From Granulicella cerasi (GTDB taxonomy: Bacteria > Acidobacteriota > Terriglobia > Terriglobales > Acidobacteriaceae): a DNA stretch of 64,000 nt. The position numbers and the translations under genes are program-made. Below the pieces are notes generated by a model. It was not told where the DNA came from. It saw nothing but the letters and a program-made list of their open reading frames with translations, and did not search any database. The first letter of the stretch is position 1, and each line of letters starts with the position of its first letter. The stretch is taken from the NCBI RefSeq assembly GCF_025685575.1, contig NZ_JAGSYD010000003.1, positions 248,001-312,000 on the forward strand, written 5' to 3'. This document shows, in pieces, positions 49,202 through 57,024 of the stretch.

Positions 49202-50389
49202 TTACTTGATGATCTCGGAGATCGCACCAGCGCCGACGGTACGGCCACCTTCGCGGATCGCGAAGCGCAGGCCCTTCTCCATCGCCACCGGCGTGTGCAG
49301 CGTGACTTCCAGCGCGATGTTATCGCCAGGCATCACCATTTCGGTGCCTTCCGGCAGCTTCGCCGAACCGGTCACGTCCGTCGTACGGAAGTAGAACTGA
49401 GGACGGTAGCCGTTGAAGAACGGGGTGTGACGGCCGCCTTCTTCCTTCGACAACACGTACACTTCGCCCTTGAACACCGTGTGCGGCGTGATCGAACCAG
49501 GCTTCGCAAGCACCATGCCACGCTCCACATCGTCCTTCGCCGTACCGCGGAGCAACAGACCCGCGTTGTCGCCTGCAAGACCTTCGTCAAGCTGCTTCTT
49601 GAACATTTCAACGCCGGTTACCGTCGTCGACTGCGTGTCGCGGAAGCCCACGATCTGTGCCGCTTCGCCCACCTTGATCTTGCCACGCTCGATACGGCCC
49701 GTCACCACCGTGCCACGACCCGAGATCGAGAAGATGTCTTCGATCGGCATCAGGAACGGCAGGTCGACCAGACGGTCAGGCTGAGGAACGTTGTCGTCCA
49801 CGGCCTGCATCAGCTCGTCGATCTTCTCTTCCCACTGTGCTTCGCCGTTCAGCGCGCCCAGAGCCGAACCACGGATCACGGGAACGTCGTCGCCCGGGAA
49901 CTCGTACTTCGACAGCAGCTCGCGAACTTCCATCTCGACCAGGTCGATCAGTTCAGGATCTTCCACCGCATCGCACTTGTTCAGGAACACCACGATGTAC
50001 GGCACGCCAACCTGGCGAGCCAGCAGAACGTGCTCCTTGGTCTGCGGCATCGGGCCGTCAGTGGCCGCCACCACGAGGATCGCGCCGTCCATCTGCGCTG
50101 CGCCCGTGATCATGTTCTTGATGTAATCGGCGTGGCCCGGGCAGTCAACGTGAGCATAGTGACGGTTCGCCGTCTCGTACTCCACGTGCGAGGTCGAGAT
50201 CGTGATACCGCGCTCGCGCTCTTCCGGAGCGTTGTCAATCTGGTCAAACGACTTGAACGCGTTCTTCGGGTTGTGCTTCGAGAGAACCTTCGTAATCGCC
50301 GCCGTCAACGTCGTCTTGCCGTGATCGATGTGACCGATCGTGCCTACGTTTACGTGCGGTTTGCTACGGTCAAATTTTTCCTTCGCCAT
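49202..50389 (-). CDS. tuf: Translation elongation factor Tu
   Basis: 395 residues with G1 [10 protein letters not shown]3 DCPGHADY and G4 NKCD, and intact domains 2 and 3 ending [16 protein letters not shown]-Tu delivers aminoacyl-tRNA to the ribosome. It follows the tRNA Thr-Tyr-Thr-Gly cluster on the same strand. In E. coli tufB has the same tRNA leader and continues into secE; here 5 kb of other genes lie downstream. Confidence 0.99.
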   Translation of the reverse strand: MAKEKFDRSKPHVNVGTIGHIDHGKTTLTAAITKVLSKHNPKNAFKSFDQIDNAPEERERGITISTSHVEYETANRHYAHVDCPGHADYIKNMITGAAQMDGAILVVAATDGPMPQTKEHVLLARQVGVPYIVVFLNKCDAVEDPELIDLVEMEVRELLSKYEFPGDDVPVIRGSALGALNGEAQWEEKIDELMQAVDDNVPQPDRLVDLPFLMPIEDIFSISGRGTVVTGRIERGKIKVGEAAQIVGFRDTQSTTVTGVEMFKKQLDEGLAGDNAGLLLRGTAKDDVERGMVLAKPGSITPHTVFKGEVYVLSKEEGGRHTPFFNGYRPQFYFRTTDVTGSAKLPEGTEMVMPGDNIALEVTLHTPVAMEKGLRFAIREGGRTVGAGAISEIIK

Positions 50390-50488
50390 GTCTGTCTCCG
50401 TCTTTCATTCAACTGGCCGTTGCAAGGAAGCAACGGCCAGAGTGATATCTGAAAATTTTGCGCTGAGGACAACGCCTCAAGCAGAATA

Positions 50489-50504
50489 AACGGCTTTCGC
50501 CGTT
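50489..50504 (-). other. Small hairpin upstream of tuf
   Basis: AACGGC-TTTC-GCCGTT, 6 bp, just after the stop of the 105-residue protein. Too weak to call a terminator. Confidence 0.3.
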
Positions 50505-50510
50505 CGCGCT

Positions 50511-50828
50511 CTAGTAGTACGCGTAAATCTTGAAGTACTTGTCGCGCAGATCGGTCGAGACCTTCTCGAGCGATGCGAGATAGTGCTCGCGGATCATGCC
50601 CTGGTCGCCATCGTTCAACTTGGCGTAGTTCGCTGCGGTGTCTGCGCCGAGCTTGCCAGCCTTCGCCACTACCTCGAACTCGCGGATGCGAAGTCCTGCC
50701 TTATCGAGCGACTTGAGATAAGCCTCAATGCCCTTGGCCGAGAAGTGCGAATCGATTGCGCCCTTGACGGCGCCAAACGTGGCTGCATCAGCCACCGGAA
50801 TCAATGCCTGCTGAAACGTTGTGCTCAA
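50511..50828 (-). CDS. Hypothetical helical protein between tRNA-Gly and tuf
   Basis: A 105-residue protein of unknown family, soluble and mainly helical (GAVKGAIDSHFSAKGIEAYL; LRDKYFKIYAYY at the end). It starts with TTG 40 bases after tRNA-Gly; the ribosome site is weak, but codon use and amino-acid pattern look like a true gene. Its place in the tRNA-tuf transcript suggests co-expression with the translation machinery. No function can be given. Confidence 0.6.
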   Translation of the reverse strand: MSTTFQQALIPVADAATFGAVKGAIDSHFSAKGIEAYLKSLDKAGLRIREFEVVAKAGKLGADTAANYAKLNDGDQGMIREHYLASLEKVSTDLRDKYFKIYAYY

Positions 50829-50868
50829 CGACTTGTCCTGTCTGTGGGAATGGGGCGGGCGAGATACT

Positions 50869-50943
50869 TGGAGCGGGAGACGGGAATCGAACCCGCGACC
50901 AACAGCTTGGAAGGCTGTGACTCTACCACTGAGTTACTCCCGC
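50869..50943 (-). tRNA. tRNA-Gly (TCC)
   Basis: 75 bases with encoded CCA. Acceptor GCGGGAG / CTCCCGC, anticodon loop CTTCCAA gives TCC, T arm GGTTCGATTCC. Confidence 0.97.
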
Positions 50944-50985
50944 CTGTGAGCAGCCGCTAAGCGTCTAGCCGCCCTCGATTTGTTC

Positions 50986-51060
50986 TGGAGCTGATGGAGA
51001 GGATTGAACTCTCGACCTCTCCCTTACCAAGGGAGTGCTCTGCCACTGAGCTACATCAGC
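50986..51060 (-). tRNA. tRNA-Thr (GGT)
   Basis: 75 bases with encoded CCA. Acceptor GCTGATG / CATCAGC, anticodon loop TTGGTAA gives GGT, T arm AGTTCAATCC. Confidence 0.97.
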
Positions 51061-51090
51061 TTCCTTGTACAACTTTACCGCAAAACTCGT

Positions 51091-51267
51091 TTAACGCTTC
51101 CTACGCATTGCCAGCCAACCCATGATCACGCGGAAGGCGAAGAATGCAAGCAGCAACCAAACGACTTGCTGAAACTTGCCTGGCTCCATCGTTCGCCAGA
51201 CAAGAACCGCCAGCAGTCCGAGAACTACCAGCGCAACGGCCAAACGGCCAGTGGAAGCAGGAGCCAT
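51091..51267 (-). CDS. Small two-segment membrane protein inside the tRNA cluster
   Basis: 58 residues with two hydrophobic segments (LAVALVVLGLLAVLVWR and VVWLLLAFFAFRVIMGWLA) joined by a short polar loop and ending in RRKR. The ATG at 51267 has GAGTGAG upstream. It lies between tRNA-Tyr and tRNA-Thr(GGT). It may be a genuine small gene in the tRNA transcript; no family is recognised. Confidence 0.5.
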   Translation of the reverse strand: MAPASTGRLAVALVVLGLLAVLVWRTMEPGKFQQVVWLLLAFFAFRVIMGWLAMRRKR

Positions 51268-51298
51268 ACTCACTCGGCTAATGCCTCCGAAAAAGGAA

Positions 51299-51385
51299 TG
51301 GTGCACAGGGAAGGATTCGAACCTTCGTAGCGACTAGCGCGGCAGATTTACAGTCTGCTGCCATTAACCACTCGGCCACCTGTGC
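51299..51385 (-). tRNA. tRNA-Tyr (GTA)
   Basis: 87 bases with a long variable arm and encoded CCA. Acceptor GCACAGG / CCTGTGC, anticodon loop CTGTAAA gives GTA, T arm GGTTCGAATCC. Confidence 0.96.
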
Positions 51386-51470
51386 CCAATTGTTCTTGAG
51401 ATTCTGTCAGAACGACACTGCAAGGCAGGAACGACCGGACTTCTCTCGCTTCACGTGTGGGGTAGAAAAC

Positions 51471-51546
51471 TGGAGCTGGCGAAGGGATTTGAACCCCCGA
51501 CCGCCTGATTACAAATCAGGTGCTCTACCAGCTGAGCTACGCCAGC
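51471..51546 (-). tRNA. tRNA-Thr (TGT)
   Basis: 76 bases with encoded CCA. Acceptor GCTGGCG / CGCCAGC, anticodon loop TTTGTAA gives TGT, T arm GGTTCAAATCC. It is first in the tRNA-tuf transcript; a TACAGT -10 candidate lies at 51598-51593, but no clear -35. Confidence 0.97.
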
Positions 51547-51766
51547 CCACACAGCAAAGCGCGCTGCACGAACTACCGCAGCGCTGTCTCTGACTGTACC
51601 ACAGGCCGCCGCCAAATTTCTAACCGGTCGGTGGAGAACTCCGCAGAAACTACGGGCGCCTCCCCTCAGCCGGGCAAACTTTCCACGGCGCAGCGAAAGC
51701 GGTTCTGCGATACACTTCCGTTCATCCTCAGAACACCCATTTTCTTTTGTAGAGAAGGACCTTCCC

Positions 51767-52555
51767 ATGCTCTTCCCCCGTCGCGCACTTGCGTGCGCGG
51801 TCTTCTGCATTTCCTCCGCTCTGGTCGCACAGTCCCCTGCACTCGATAACGCTGCCGTCGTAAAGCTTGCCAAGGCTGGTCTCGGTGAAGACCTCGTCGT
51901 GACGACGATCAATAACTCGCCCGGCCACTACGACCTCAGCGCCGACAACATGATCCAGCTCAAGAAGGACGGCATCACCGACAAGGAACTTGCCGCGATG
52001 CTGTCCAAGAACGTGAACCCGAACGGCCCTGCCCAAGCCTCTGTTGGTGCTGGTTCCACGCTTCCTGCGGGCGTGGATGAAGTCGGGGTCTACTACAAGG
52101 ACATCACCGGCAAATGGACAGAGTTCGCGCCAGAGATCGTGAACTACAAGTCCGGCGGCGCACTGAAGAGCGGCTTCACCTATGGCATCGTGAAACAGGA
52201 TAAGAATGGCCATATCCCCGGGAAAAAGTCGCCGACGGTGCTGACACGTCCGATCACAGTTCTTATTTACACGAGCGAAGGCACGGCCCCAAACGAGTAT
52301 CAACTACTGAAATTACGTGAGAACTCGAACAATCGTGAGTTCCGGTCGGAGACCGGCGGCGTCATCCACAAATCCAGCGGCGCAGAACGTGATCGCAAGG
52401 ACTTTACCTCCACCAAAATGGGGCCGCGCCTCTACACCTTCGAAGTAGGGATGGATGAAGCACCTGGCGAGTACGGCATCCTGCCTCCGGGTTCCATCAC
52501 CTCCTCCAATGCAGCAAGCGCCGGAAAGATCTACAGCTTTTCCATCAAGGAATAG
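51767..52555 (+). CDS. Exported hypothetical protein
   Basis: A 262-residue protein with a signal peptide (MLFPRRALACAVFCISSALV, ending AQS). The first ~60 mature residues form a helical motif with LAKAGLGEDLVVTTINNSPG and GITDKELAAML, similar to a short domain seen in many Acidobacteria secreted proteins. The rest appears beta-rich and soluble (LYTFEVGMDEAPGEYGILPP). No enzymatic motif is seen. A clear terminator follows. Confidence 0.72.
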   Translation: MLFPRRALACAVFCISSALVAQSPALDNAAVVKLAKAGLGEDLVVTTINNSPGHYDLSADNMIQLKKDGITDKELAAMLSKNVNPNGPAQASVGAGSTLPAGVDEVGVYYKDITGKWTEFAPEIVNYKSGGALKSGFTYGIVKQDKNGHIPGKKSPTVLTRPITVLIYTSEGTAPNEYQLLKLRENSNNREFRSETGGVIHKSSGAERDRKDFTSTKMGPRLYTFEVGMDEAPGEYGILPPGSITSSNAASAGKIYSFSIKE

Positions 52556-52583
52556 TTGCGACGCACAGTCGGGAAACGAGCGG

Positions 52584-52613
52584 AGCCGATCGCTGTTGCG
52601 ATCGGCTTTCTCG
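52584..52613 (+). terminator. Terminator after the exported hypothetical gene
   Basis: Perfect 10-bp stem AGCCGATCGC / GCGATCGGCT with a TGTT loop and trailing TTCTCGTTT; outer ACGAG/CTCGT can extend it. Confidence 0.85.
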
Positions 52614-52691
52614 TTTGCGCGCAATGCCTGCGGTGCTACCATCGTCTCCAACACGTCGCACGGCTCCCGGCCTCGGCGTTACGAGAGACTT

Positions 52692-53681
52692 TTGAGACAC
52701 CCCACTCGCAAGCGCGGCATCGTCATCACGGTCGTCCTCCTCGTTCTGCTCGCCGCCATCGGCGCGGCTCTTCTCATTCGCGCAAAGGCCCCGCCTGAGG
52801 CCGCGCGCCTGCTGCCCGAGTCCGACGCCATCGTCTACTTCCAGCTCAAGACGCTGCGCACCGCCACGCACTTTGATCAACAACCGCTGACGCGCTCCGC
52901 CGACTTCGCGCACTTCATCGCAGCTACGGGCATCGAGCCGGAGCGTGACATCGACTATGCTGCGTTCGCGCTGCATCACATGTCCGATCCGCGTGGGCCG
53001 AACGGCCCCGTCGCGTACTCCGAGGTCTTCATCGGCCGCTTTGACGGAGAGCGCCTCGCAAACTACCTCGCATCCATGGCGACCGCCAAAGAGAACTATG
53101 CCGGGCACGATGTCTATACCGTGCCCGTGGAAGGCCGCGCGCTGCGCGTAGCGCAGCTCGGCTACGACACCGTCGTCGCCTCCAACATGCCTACCGCGGA
53201 GCAGATTCATTCGATGCTCGACCGCTGGCGCGCGTCCGCGCTTGGCACACCGGGTTCGTCGCTGCTCTCGCGTCGCTACAGCGACGTGCCTGTGCTGTCG
53301 CAGGCCTGGGGCATCGGCCACATCGGCTTGCCCTTTGCGGAGAACGGCAAGATCACGCTCCTCGGCCTGGAACTACCCGTGCCGTCGGACACCGAGCTCG
53401 TCGCCAGCGTGCGCTACGAGGGGAAAGTGCAGCTCCGCGTGAAGGAGTTCGCTCCCAGCGAGCAGGACGCCGCGACCACTGTCGAAGGCATGAACACCAT
53501 GCTGAACCTCGCGAAGGGTCTCGCTGGCGCCACGCAGCAACAGGACGCCAGCGCTGTAGCCATGCGACAGATTCTCGACTCCGCGAAGGTCGAGCAGGAC
53601 AAATCCTCCGCCGAACTCACGGCCTCCGCAAGCGTCGATCAACTGCGCGCGCTTACGACCTCAGCACCTTCAACCAAGTAG
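52692..53681 (+). CDS. Hypothetical membrane-anchored protein
   Basis: About 329 residues from a TTG with GAGAG upstream. One N-terminal membrane segment (IVITVVLLVLLAAIGAALLI) is followed by a large soluble part that starts APPEAARLLPESDAIVYFQL and contains repeated beta-alpha-like stretches. It resembles uncharacterised Acidobacteria proteins only in general look. It ends 16 bases before the sorbosone-dehydrogenase-like gene, so the two may be co-transcribed. Confidence 0.7.
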   Translation: MRHPTRKRGIVITVVLLVLLAAIGAALLIRAKAPPEAARLLPESDAIVYFQLKTLRTATHFDQQPLTRSADFAHFIAATGIEPERDIDYAAFALHHMSDPRGPNGPVAYSEVFIGRFDGERLANYLASMATAKENYAGHDVYTVPVEGRALRVAQLGYDTVVASNMPTAEQIHSMLDRWRASALGTPGSSLLSRRYSDVPVLSQAWGIGHIGLPFAENGKITLLGLELPVPSDTELVASVRYEGKVQLRVKEFAPSEQDAATTVEGMNTMLNLAKGLAGATQQQDASAVAMRQILDSAKVEQDKSSAELTASASVDQLRALTTSAPSTK

Positions 53682-53697
53682 CTGCATCCAAGAGACC

Positions 53698-55050
53698 ATG
53701 CGAACCCACACGATCGCCCTCGCACTCAGCTTTGCGACGCTTGCCACGGCCGCGCACTCGCAAACCGCTCCGGTTCTTACCGGTCAAGCGGCCTTCACCG
53801 ACTACAGCAAAGAGAAGCCCGGCGTTCGTCGCCACTTGACCCTGGCAGACCTGCCCAAGCCGATGCCCGAAAGCTCGGTAACGAATCGACCGGAGCTCGT
53901 GCCGCGCCCCGAAGGTGCGTGGCCACAAGCTCCCGCAGGCTTCAAGGTGACCGAGTACGCGACCGGCGACTTCGTGATGCCGCGCCTCGTGCGCCCTGCG
54001 CCGAACGGCGACATCTTCCTGGCTGACTCCGGCGGCGGACGCGATGAAGACAACGGCCGCGTCATCGTGCTGCGCGGCGTCGGCGCAGACGGCAAAGCAG
54101 CTCAGCGCGAGGTCTTCGCCACGAACCTCGATCATCCCTTCGGCATCGCGTTCTTTCCTGCCGACAACCCGAAGTGGGTTTACGTCGCAAACACGACCTC
54201 GGTGGTGCGCTTCCCCTACAAGGCGGGCGACATGAAGGCGAGCGGCCCCGCTGAAGTTGTGGTGAGGGAGCTGCCCGGCTACGCCAAGCTCACCGGCGGC
54301 GGCCACTGGACGCGCGATGTTGTCTTCACCAAAGACGGCCAGCACATGCTCATCAGCGTGGGTTCTGCGTCGAACGTCGATGACAGCGATACGCATCCCA
54401 CCGAGTTCCACCGCGCAGACGTGCTCGAATTCACGCCTGACGGCAAGTTCGAGAAGATCTATGCCGCCGGCATCCGCAACTGCGTTGGCGAAGCGATCAA
54501 TCCGATCACCGGTGCGCTATGGTGCTCCACAAACGAGCGCGACGGCCTCGGCGACAACCTCGTGCCGGACTACATCACCAGCGTGCCCGAGGACAGCTTC
54601 TTTGGCTGGCCGTGGTGGTACATGGGCGGCCATCAGGACCCGCGTCACGCAGGCAAGCATCCTGAACTGAAGGACAAGGTTCGCACGCCGGATGTGATCC
54701 TCGAACCGCACTTCGCATCGCTGCAGATGTCGTTCTACCCGAACATCAATAAACGCGACGCGGATCATGCTGGCAACGATTTCCCTGTGGCCTTTGCTGG
54801 CGATGCCTTCGCCGCAGAGCATGGCTCGTGGAACCGCTCCAAGCGCACAGGCTATGAAGTGATCCGCGTGCCGATGAAGAACGGCAAAGCAACTGGTGAG
54901 TATGAAGACTTCCTCACCGGCTTCGTGACCGCAGATGGCAAAGTATGGGGCCGCCCTGTCGGCGTTACGGCGGCGAATGACGGCGCGCTCATCGTCACCG
55001 ATGACGGCTCGAAGACCGTATGGCGCGTTGCTTACGTCGGCAAGAAGTAA
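53698..55050 (+). CDS. Exported PQQ-type sugar dehydrogenase, L-sorbosone dehydrogenase-like
   Basis: A 450-residue protein with a signal peptide (MRTHTIALALSFATLATAAH) and a six-bladed propeller of the glucose/sorbosone dehydrogenase family: GFKVTEYATGDFVMPRLVRP, HWTRDVVFTKDG, AAGIRNCVGEAINP, GWPWWYMGGHQDPRH and a final AAEHGSWNRSKRTGYEV. Such enzymes oxidise sugars in the periplasm with PQQ; many homologues are not proven enzymes. A perfect 21-bp hairpin follows. Confidence 0.88.
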   Translation: MRTHTIALALSFATLATAAHSQTAPVLTGQAAFTDYSKEKPGVRRHLTLADLPKPMPESSVTNRPELVPRPEGAWPQAPAGFKVTEYATGDFVMPRLVRPAPNGDIFLADSGGGRDEDNGRVIVLRGVGADGKAAQREVFATNLDHPFGIAFFPADNPKWVYVANTTSVVRFPYKAGDMKASGPAEVVVRELPGYAKLTGGGHWTRDVVFTKDGQHMLISVGSASNVDDSDTHPTEFHRADVLEFTPDGKFEKIYAAGIRNCVGEAINPITGALWCSTNERDGLGDNLVPDYITSVPEDSFFGWPWWYMGGHQDPRHAGKHPELKDKVRTPDVILEPHFASLQMSFYPNINKRDADHAGNDFPVAFAGDAFAAEHGSWNRSKRTGYEVIRVPMKNGKATGEYEDFLTGFVTADGKVWGRPVGVTAANDGALIVTDDGSKTVWRVAYVGKK

Positions 55051-55058
55051 GCTCTCGA

Positions 55059-55104
55059 CAGACATGACGAAGGCCCGGATCACTCCGGGCCTTCGTCATG
55101 TCTG
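55059..55104. terminator. Perfect 21-bp bidirectional hairpin
   Basis: 55059-55079 (CAGACATGACGAAGGCC and on) pairs without a mismatch with 55084-55104 around a TCAC loop. It lies between the convergent sugar-dehydrogenase and DUF3037 genes. It is longer than most terminators in the window. Confidence 0.8.
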
Positions 55105-55106
55105 CG

Positions 55107-55490
55107 CTATGAGATGAGGTCTTCCGCGAGATGATCGAGCGTGCGTTGCGGATCGCTCGTCAGCCCCGTTCGCACCGGTGAAATCTGAATCATCGTGCTG
55201 CGCGGCGAGGTCAACCACTGAAAGCGTTCGCTCATCGAAAGCTTCGCGATCGGCCCACCATCAGCCGCGCCCTCGCAAATTTTCATCGCCGCATCGAGAT
55301 GCTTGCAAATCGCCTCCATTGGCGTCTCCGGCCACAGCGAGCGCAGCTTCGCTTCGTTGACGCGCACACGCATGCCGAGGAACTTGTGCTGCTGCGAGTA
55401 GAGAATTACGCCCGCGTTCACAAACTCATCACGCTCCACGCGCGGCACCACGCGGATCACGGCGTAGTTATAGGCTCTGCGTTCGGACAC
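55107..55490 (-). CDS. DUF3037 family protein
   Basis: A 127-residue DUF3037 protein (YNYAVIRVVPRVERDEFVNA; GVILYSQQHKFLG; ending DHLAEDLIS). The GTG at 55490 is chosen because GAGGAG lies 7 bases upstream; an ATG six codons earlier is in frame. It overlaps the end of the HipA-like kinase gene by 23 bases. This pairing recurs in bacteria, so the two may act together, possibly in a toxin-antitoxin-like or regulatory way. No biochemical role is known to me. Confidence 0.82.
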   Translation of the reverse strand: MSERRAYNYAVIRVVPRVERDEFVNAGVILYSQQHKFLGMRVRVNEAKLRSLWPETPMEAICKHLDAAMKICEGAADGGPIAKLSMSERFQWLTSPRSTMIQISPVRTGLTSDPQRTLDHLAEDLIS

Positions 55491-56250
55491 GGCGAATCTC
55501 CTCTTCAAAGATAGCCGAGTGCTTCAATCGCTCCGCAAAAAATCGGGAGTACCCTTCGCGCTGATCAGCGACCGAAACGCCATCGTCCTCGGGCAAAAAC
55601 TCGTCCGGAATCGCCGCGATCAGTTCGTCCAGAAACGAAGGCGTCAGCCGTTCATGCGCCCATGCCGAAGCCGCTTTTATCTCACTCGCGAACGGCAGCA
55701 GAATGTGCTGCGAGATCGGCGCGAACGCATCCACGGCCTTCTGCGGAGCGCTCGGCCAATGGAAGTGAAAGATCATCGACGCGCCATGATCGATGAGCCA
55801 CAAACGCCCATCCTTCATCAGCAGATTCGCATTGCGCGGCGTGCGGTCTACGTTGCGCGTAAACGCATCGAGCCACACCACACGCGACGCCTCCTGCGCC
55901 GACACACGATCACCCGCGACAGGATCAAACACCGTCGACTGCGGCAGATACTCCAGACCAAGATTCAGCCCCGCCGAGCGCTGAAATAACTCGCGCACCT
56001 CAGGGTCAGGCTCGGACTTGCCGAACATCGCATCGAGCTCAATGCCCGCGAGATGCGGCACACGCAGCTCAAGCCGCCGGGCGATTTCGCCGACAAGAAA
56101 CTCCGCCGCCAGCACGCGCGGCCCTTGCCCAGCGCCGCGCAGCTTCACCACATACTGGCGATCATCATCCGCGCCGAGCAGCGCAGGCATCGACCCGCCT
56201 TCACGCATCGAGAGCATGTAACGGTTCGCGTGTGTCCGCTCCAACATCAT
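55468..56250 (-). CDS. HipA-like kinase-domain protein
   Basis: A 260-residue protein with a HipA/PI3K-like kinase core. The ATP-binding lysine is probably in RQYVVKLRG; the catalytic loop reads FTRNVDRTPRNANLL and the metal-binding Asp is in LWLIDHGAS. HipA kinases phosphorylate glutamyl-tRNA synthetase or other targets. This form lacks the N-terminal HipA subdomain and has no HipB partner, but is paired with DUF3037. Start is one of two adjacent ATGs. Confidence 0.82.
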   Translation of the reverse strand: MMLERTHANRYMLSMREGGSMPALLGADDDRQYVVKLRGAGQGPRVLAAEFLVGEIARRLELRVPHLAGIELDAMFGKSEPDPEVRELFQRSAGLNLGLEYLPQSTVFDPVAGDRVSAQEASRVVWLDAFTRNVDRTPRNANLLMKDGRLWLIDHGASMIFHFHWPSAPQKAVDAFAPISQHILLPFASEIKAASAWAHERLTPSFLDELIAAIPDEFLPEDDGVSVADQREGYSRFFAERLKHSAIFEEEIRRVRTQSL

Positions 56251-56265
56251 GGCTTCAGTGTAGCG

Positions 56266-56964
56266 TCAGCCCGCCTCAAGCATTCGCGCCTGCTTCTGTT
56301 TCAACTCACCCAAAAGACGCTCCACCTTTTCGTCCCGCTCTAGCACTGCGAAGCGATCTTCCAACGATTCATTCGAGAAGCTTTCGCTGGTCAGCATCTC
56401 GCGGCTTGCAGCGTTCTCGGCTTCCGCGTTTTGCAGCTTCGCCTTCAGGCGTTGCAGTGGCGACGTGCGCTTCGTCGCCGCATCGGCAGTCGCAGCCGTA
56501 GCCGCGTTCGCCTTGCTCACCATGCGCGCGCGACGTGCCTGCGCAGCCATCATCTCGCACTGCGCTTCGGTCTGCTTCAACTTCGCCTCAAGCTTCGTGT
56601 ACGTCACGCGCAACGCATCTGCCTCTGCGGTTTGATCGACATACTGCTGCGCAAAGCCTTCGCCCATCTGCGTGTGCGAGAGAGAACGCTCCAACGCCGC
56701 GCGCGCCAGATCATCCTGCCCCTTGCCTACCGCAAGCTCGGCCTTACGGCTCCACTCACTCGCAAGATCGTCCTGCTCCTTGCGTTTCTTCTCCAGCAAA
56801 TGCTGATCGGCAATCGCGATGGCGACCTGCGTCTTCACCTGCAACAACTGGTTCTCCATATCGAGCACCAACTGCCGCAGCATCTTCTCCGGATCTTCCG
56901 CGCGATCAATCAGGTCATTCACATTCGCGCGCATCAACATGGCAACACGTTCCATCAGGGCCAT
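56266..56964 (-). CDS. pspA: PspA/IM30 family protein
   Basis: A 232-residue, almost fully helical coiled-coil protein of the phage-shock/ESCRT-III type (MALMERVAMLMRANVNDLID; AEDPEKMLRQLVLDMENQL; ALERSLSHTQMGEGF). PspA binds stressed inner membranes. The ATG is preceded by AAGGAGG. It is the last gene of the XRE-NfeD-flotillin-PspA operon. A 13-bp hairpin separates it from the flotillin gene. Confidence 0.93.
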   Translation of the reverse strand: MALMERVAMLMRANVNDLIDRAEDPEKMLRQLVLDMENQLLQVKTQVAIAIADQHLLEKKRKEQDDLASEWSRKAELAVGKGQDDLARAALERSLSHTQMGEGFAQQYVDQTAEADALRVTYTKLEAKLKQTEAQCEMMAAQARRARMVSKANAATAATADAATKRTSPLQRLKAKLQNAEAENAASREMLTSESFSNESLEDRFAVLERDEKVERLLGELKQKQARMLEAG

Positions 56965-56986
56965 CGCAATCCTCCTTGCAAGCAGC

Positions 56987-57018
56987 GTGGCCGCGAAGCA
57001 GTTTCGCTTCGCGGCCAC
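56987..57018 (-). terminator. Hairpin between flotillin and pspA
   Basis: Perfect 13-bp stem GTGGCCGCGAAGC / GCTTCGCGGCCAC with a 6-base loop, 7 bases after the flotillin stop and without a T run. It may reduce or process read-through into pspA. Confidence 0.55.
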
Positions 57019-57024
57019 ACGGGG

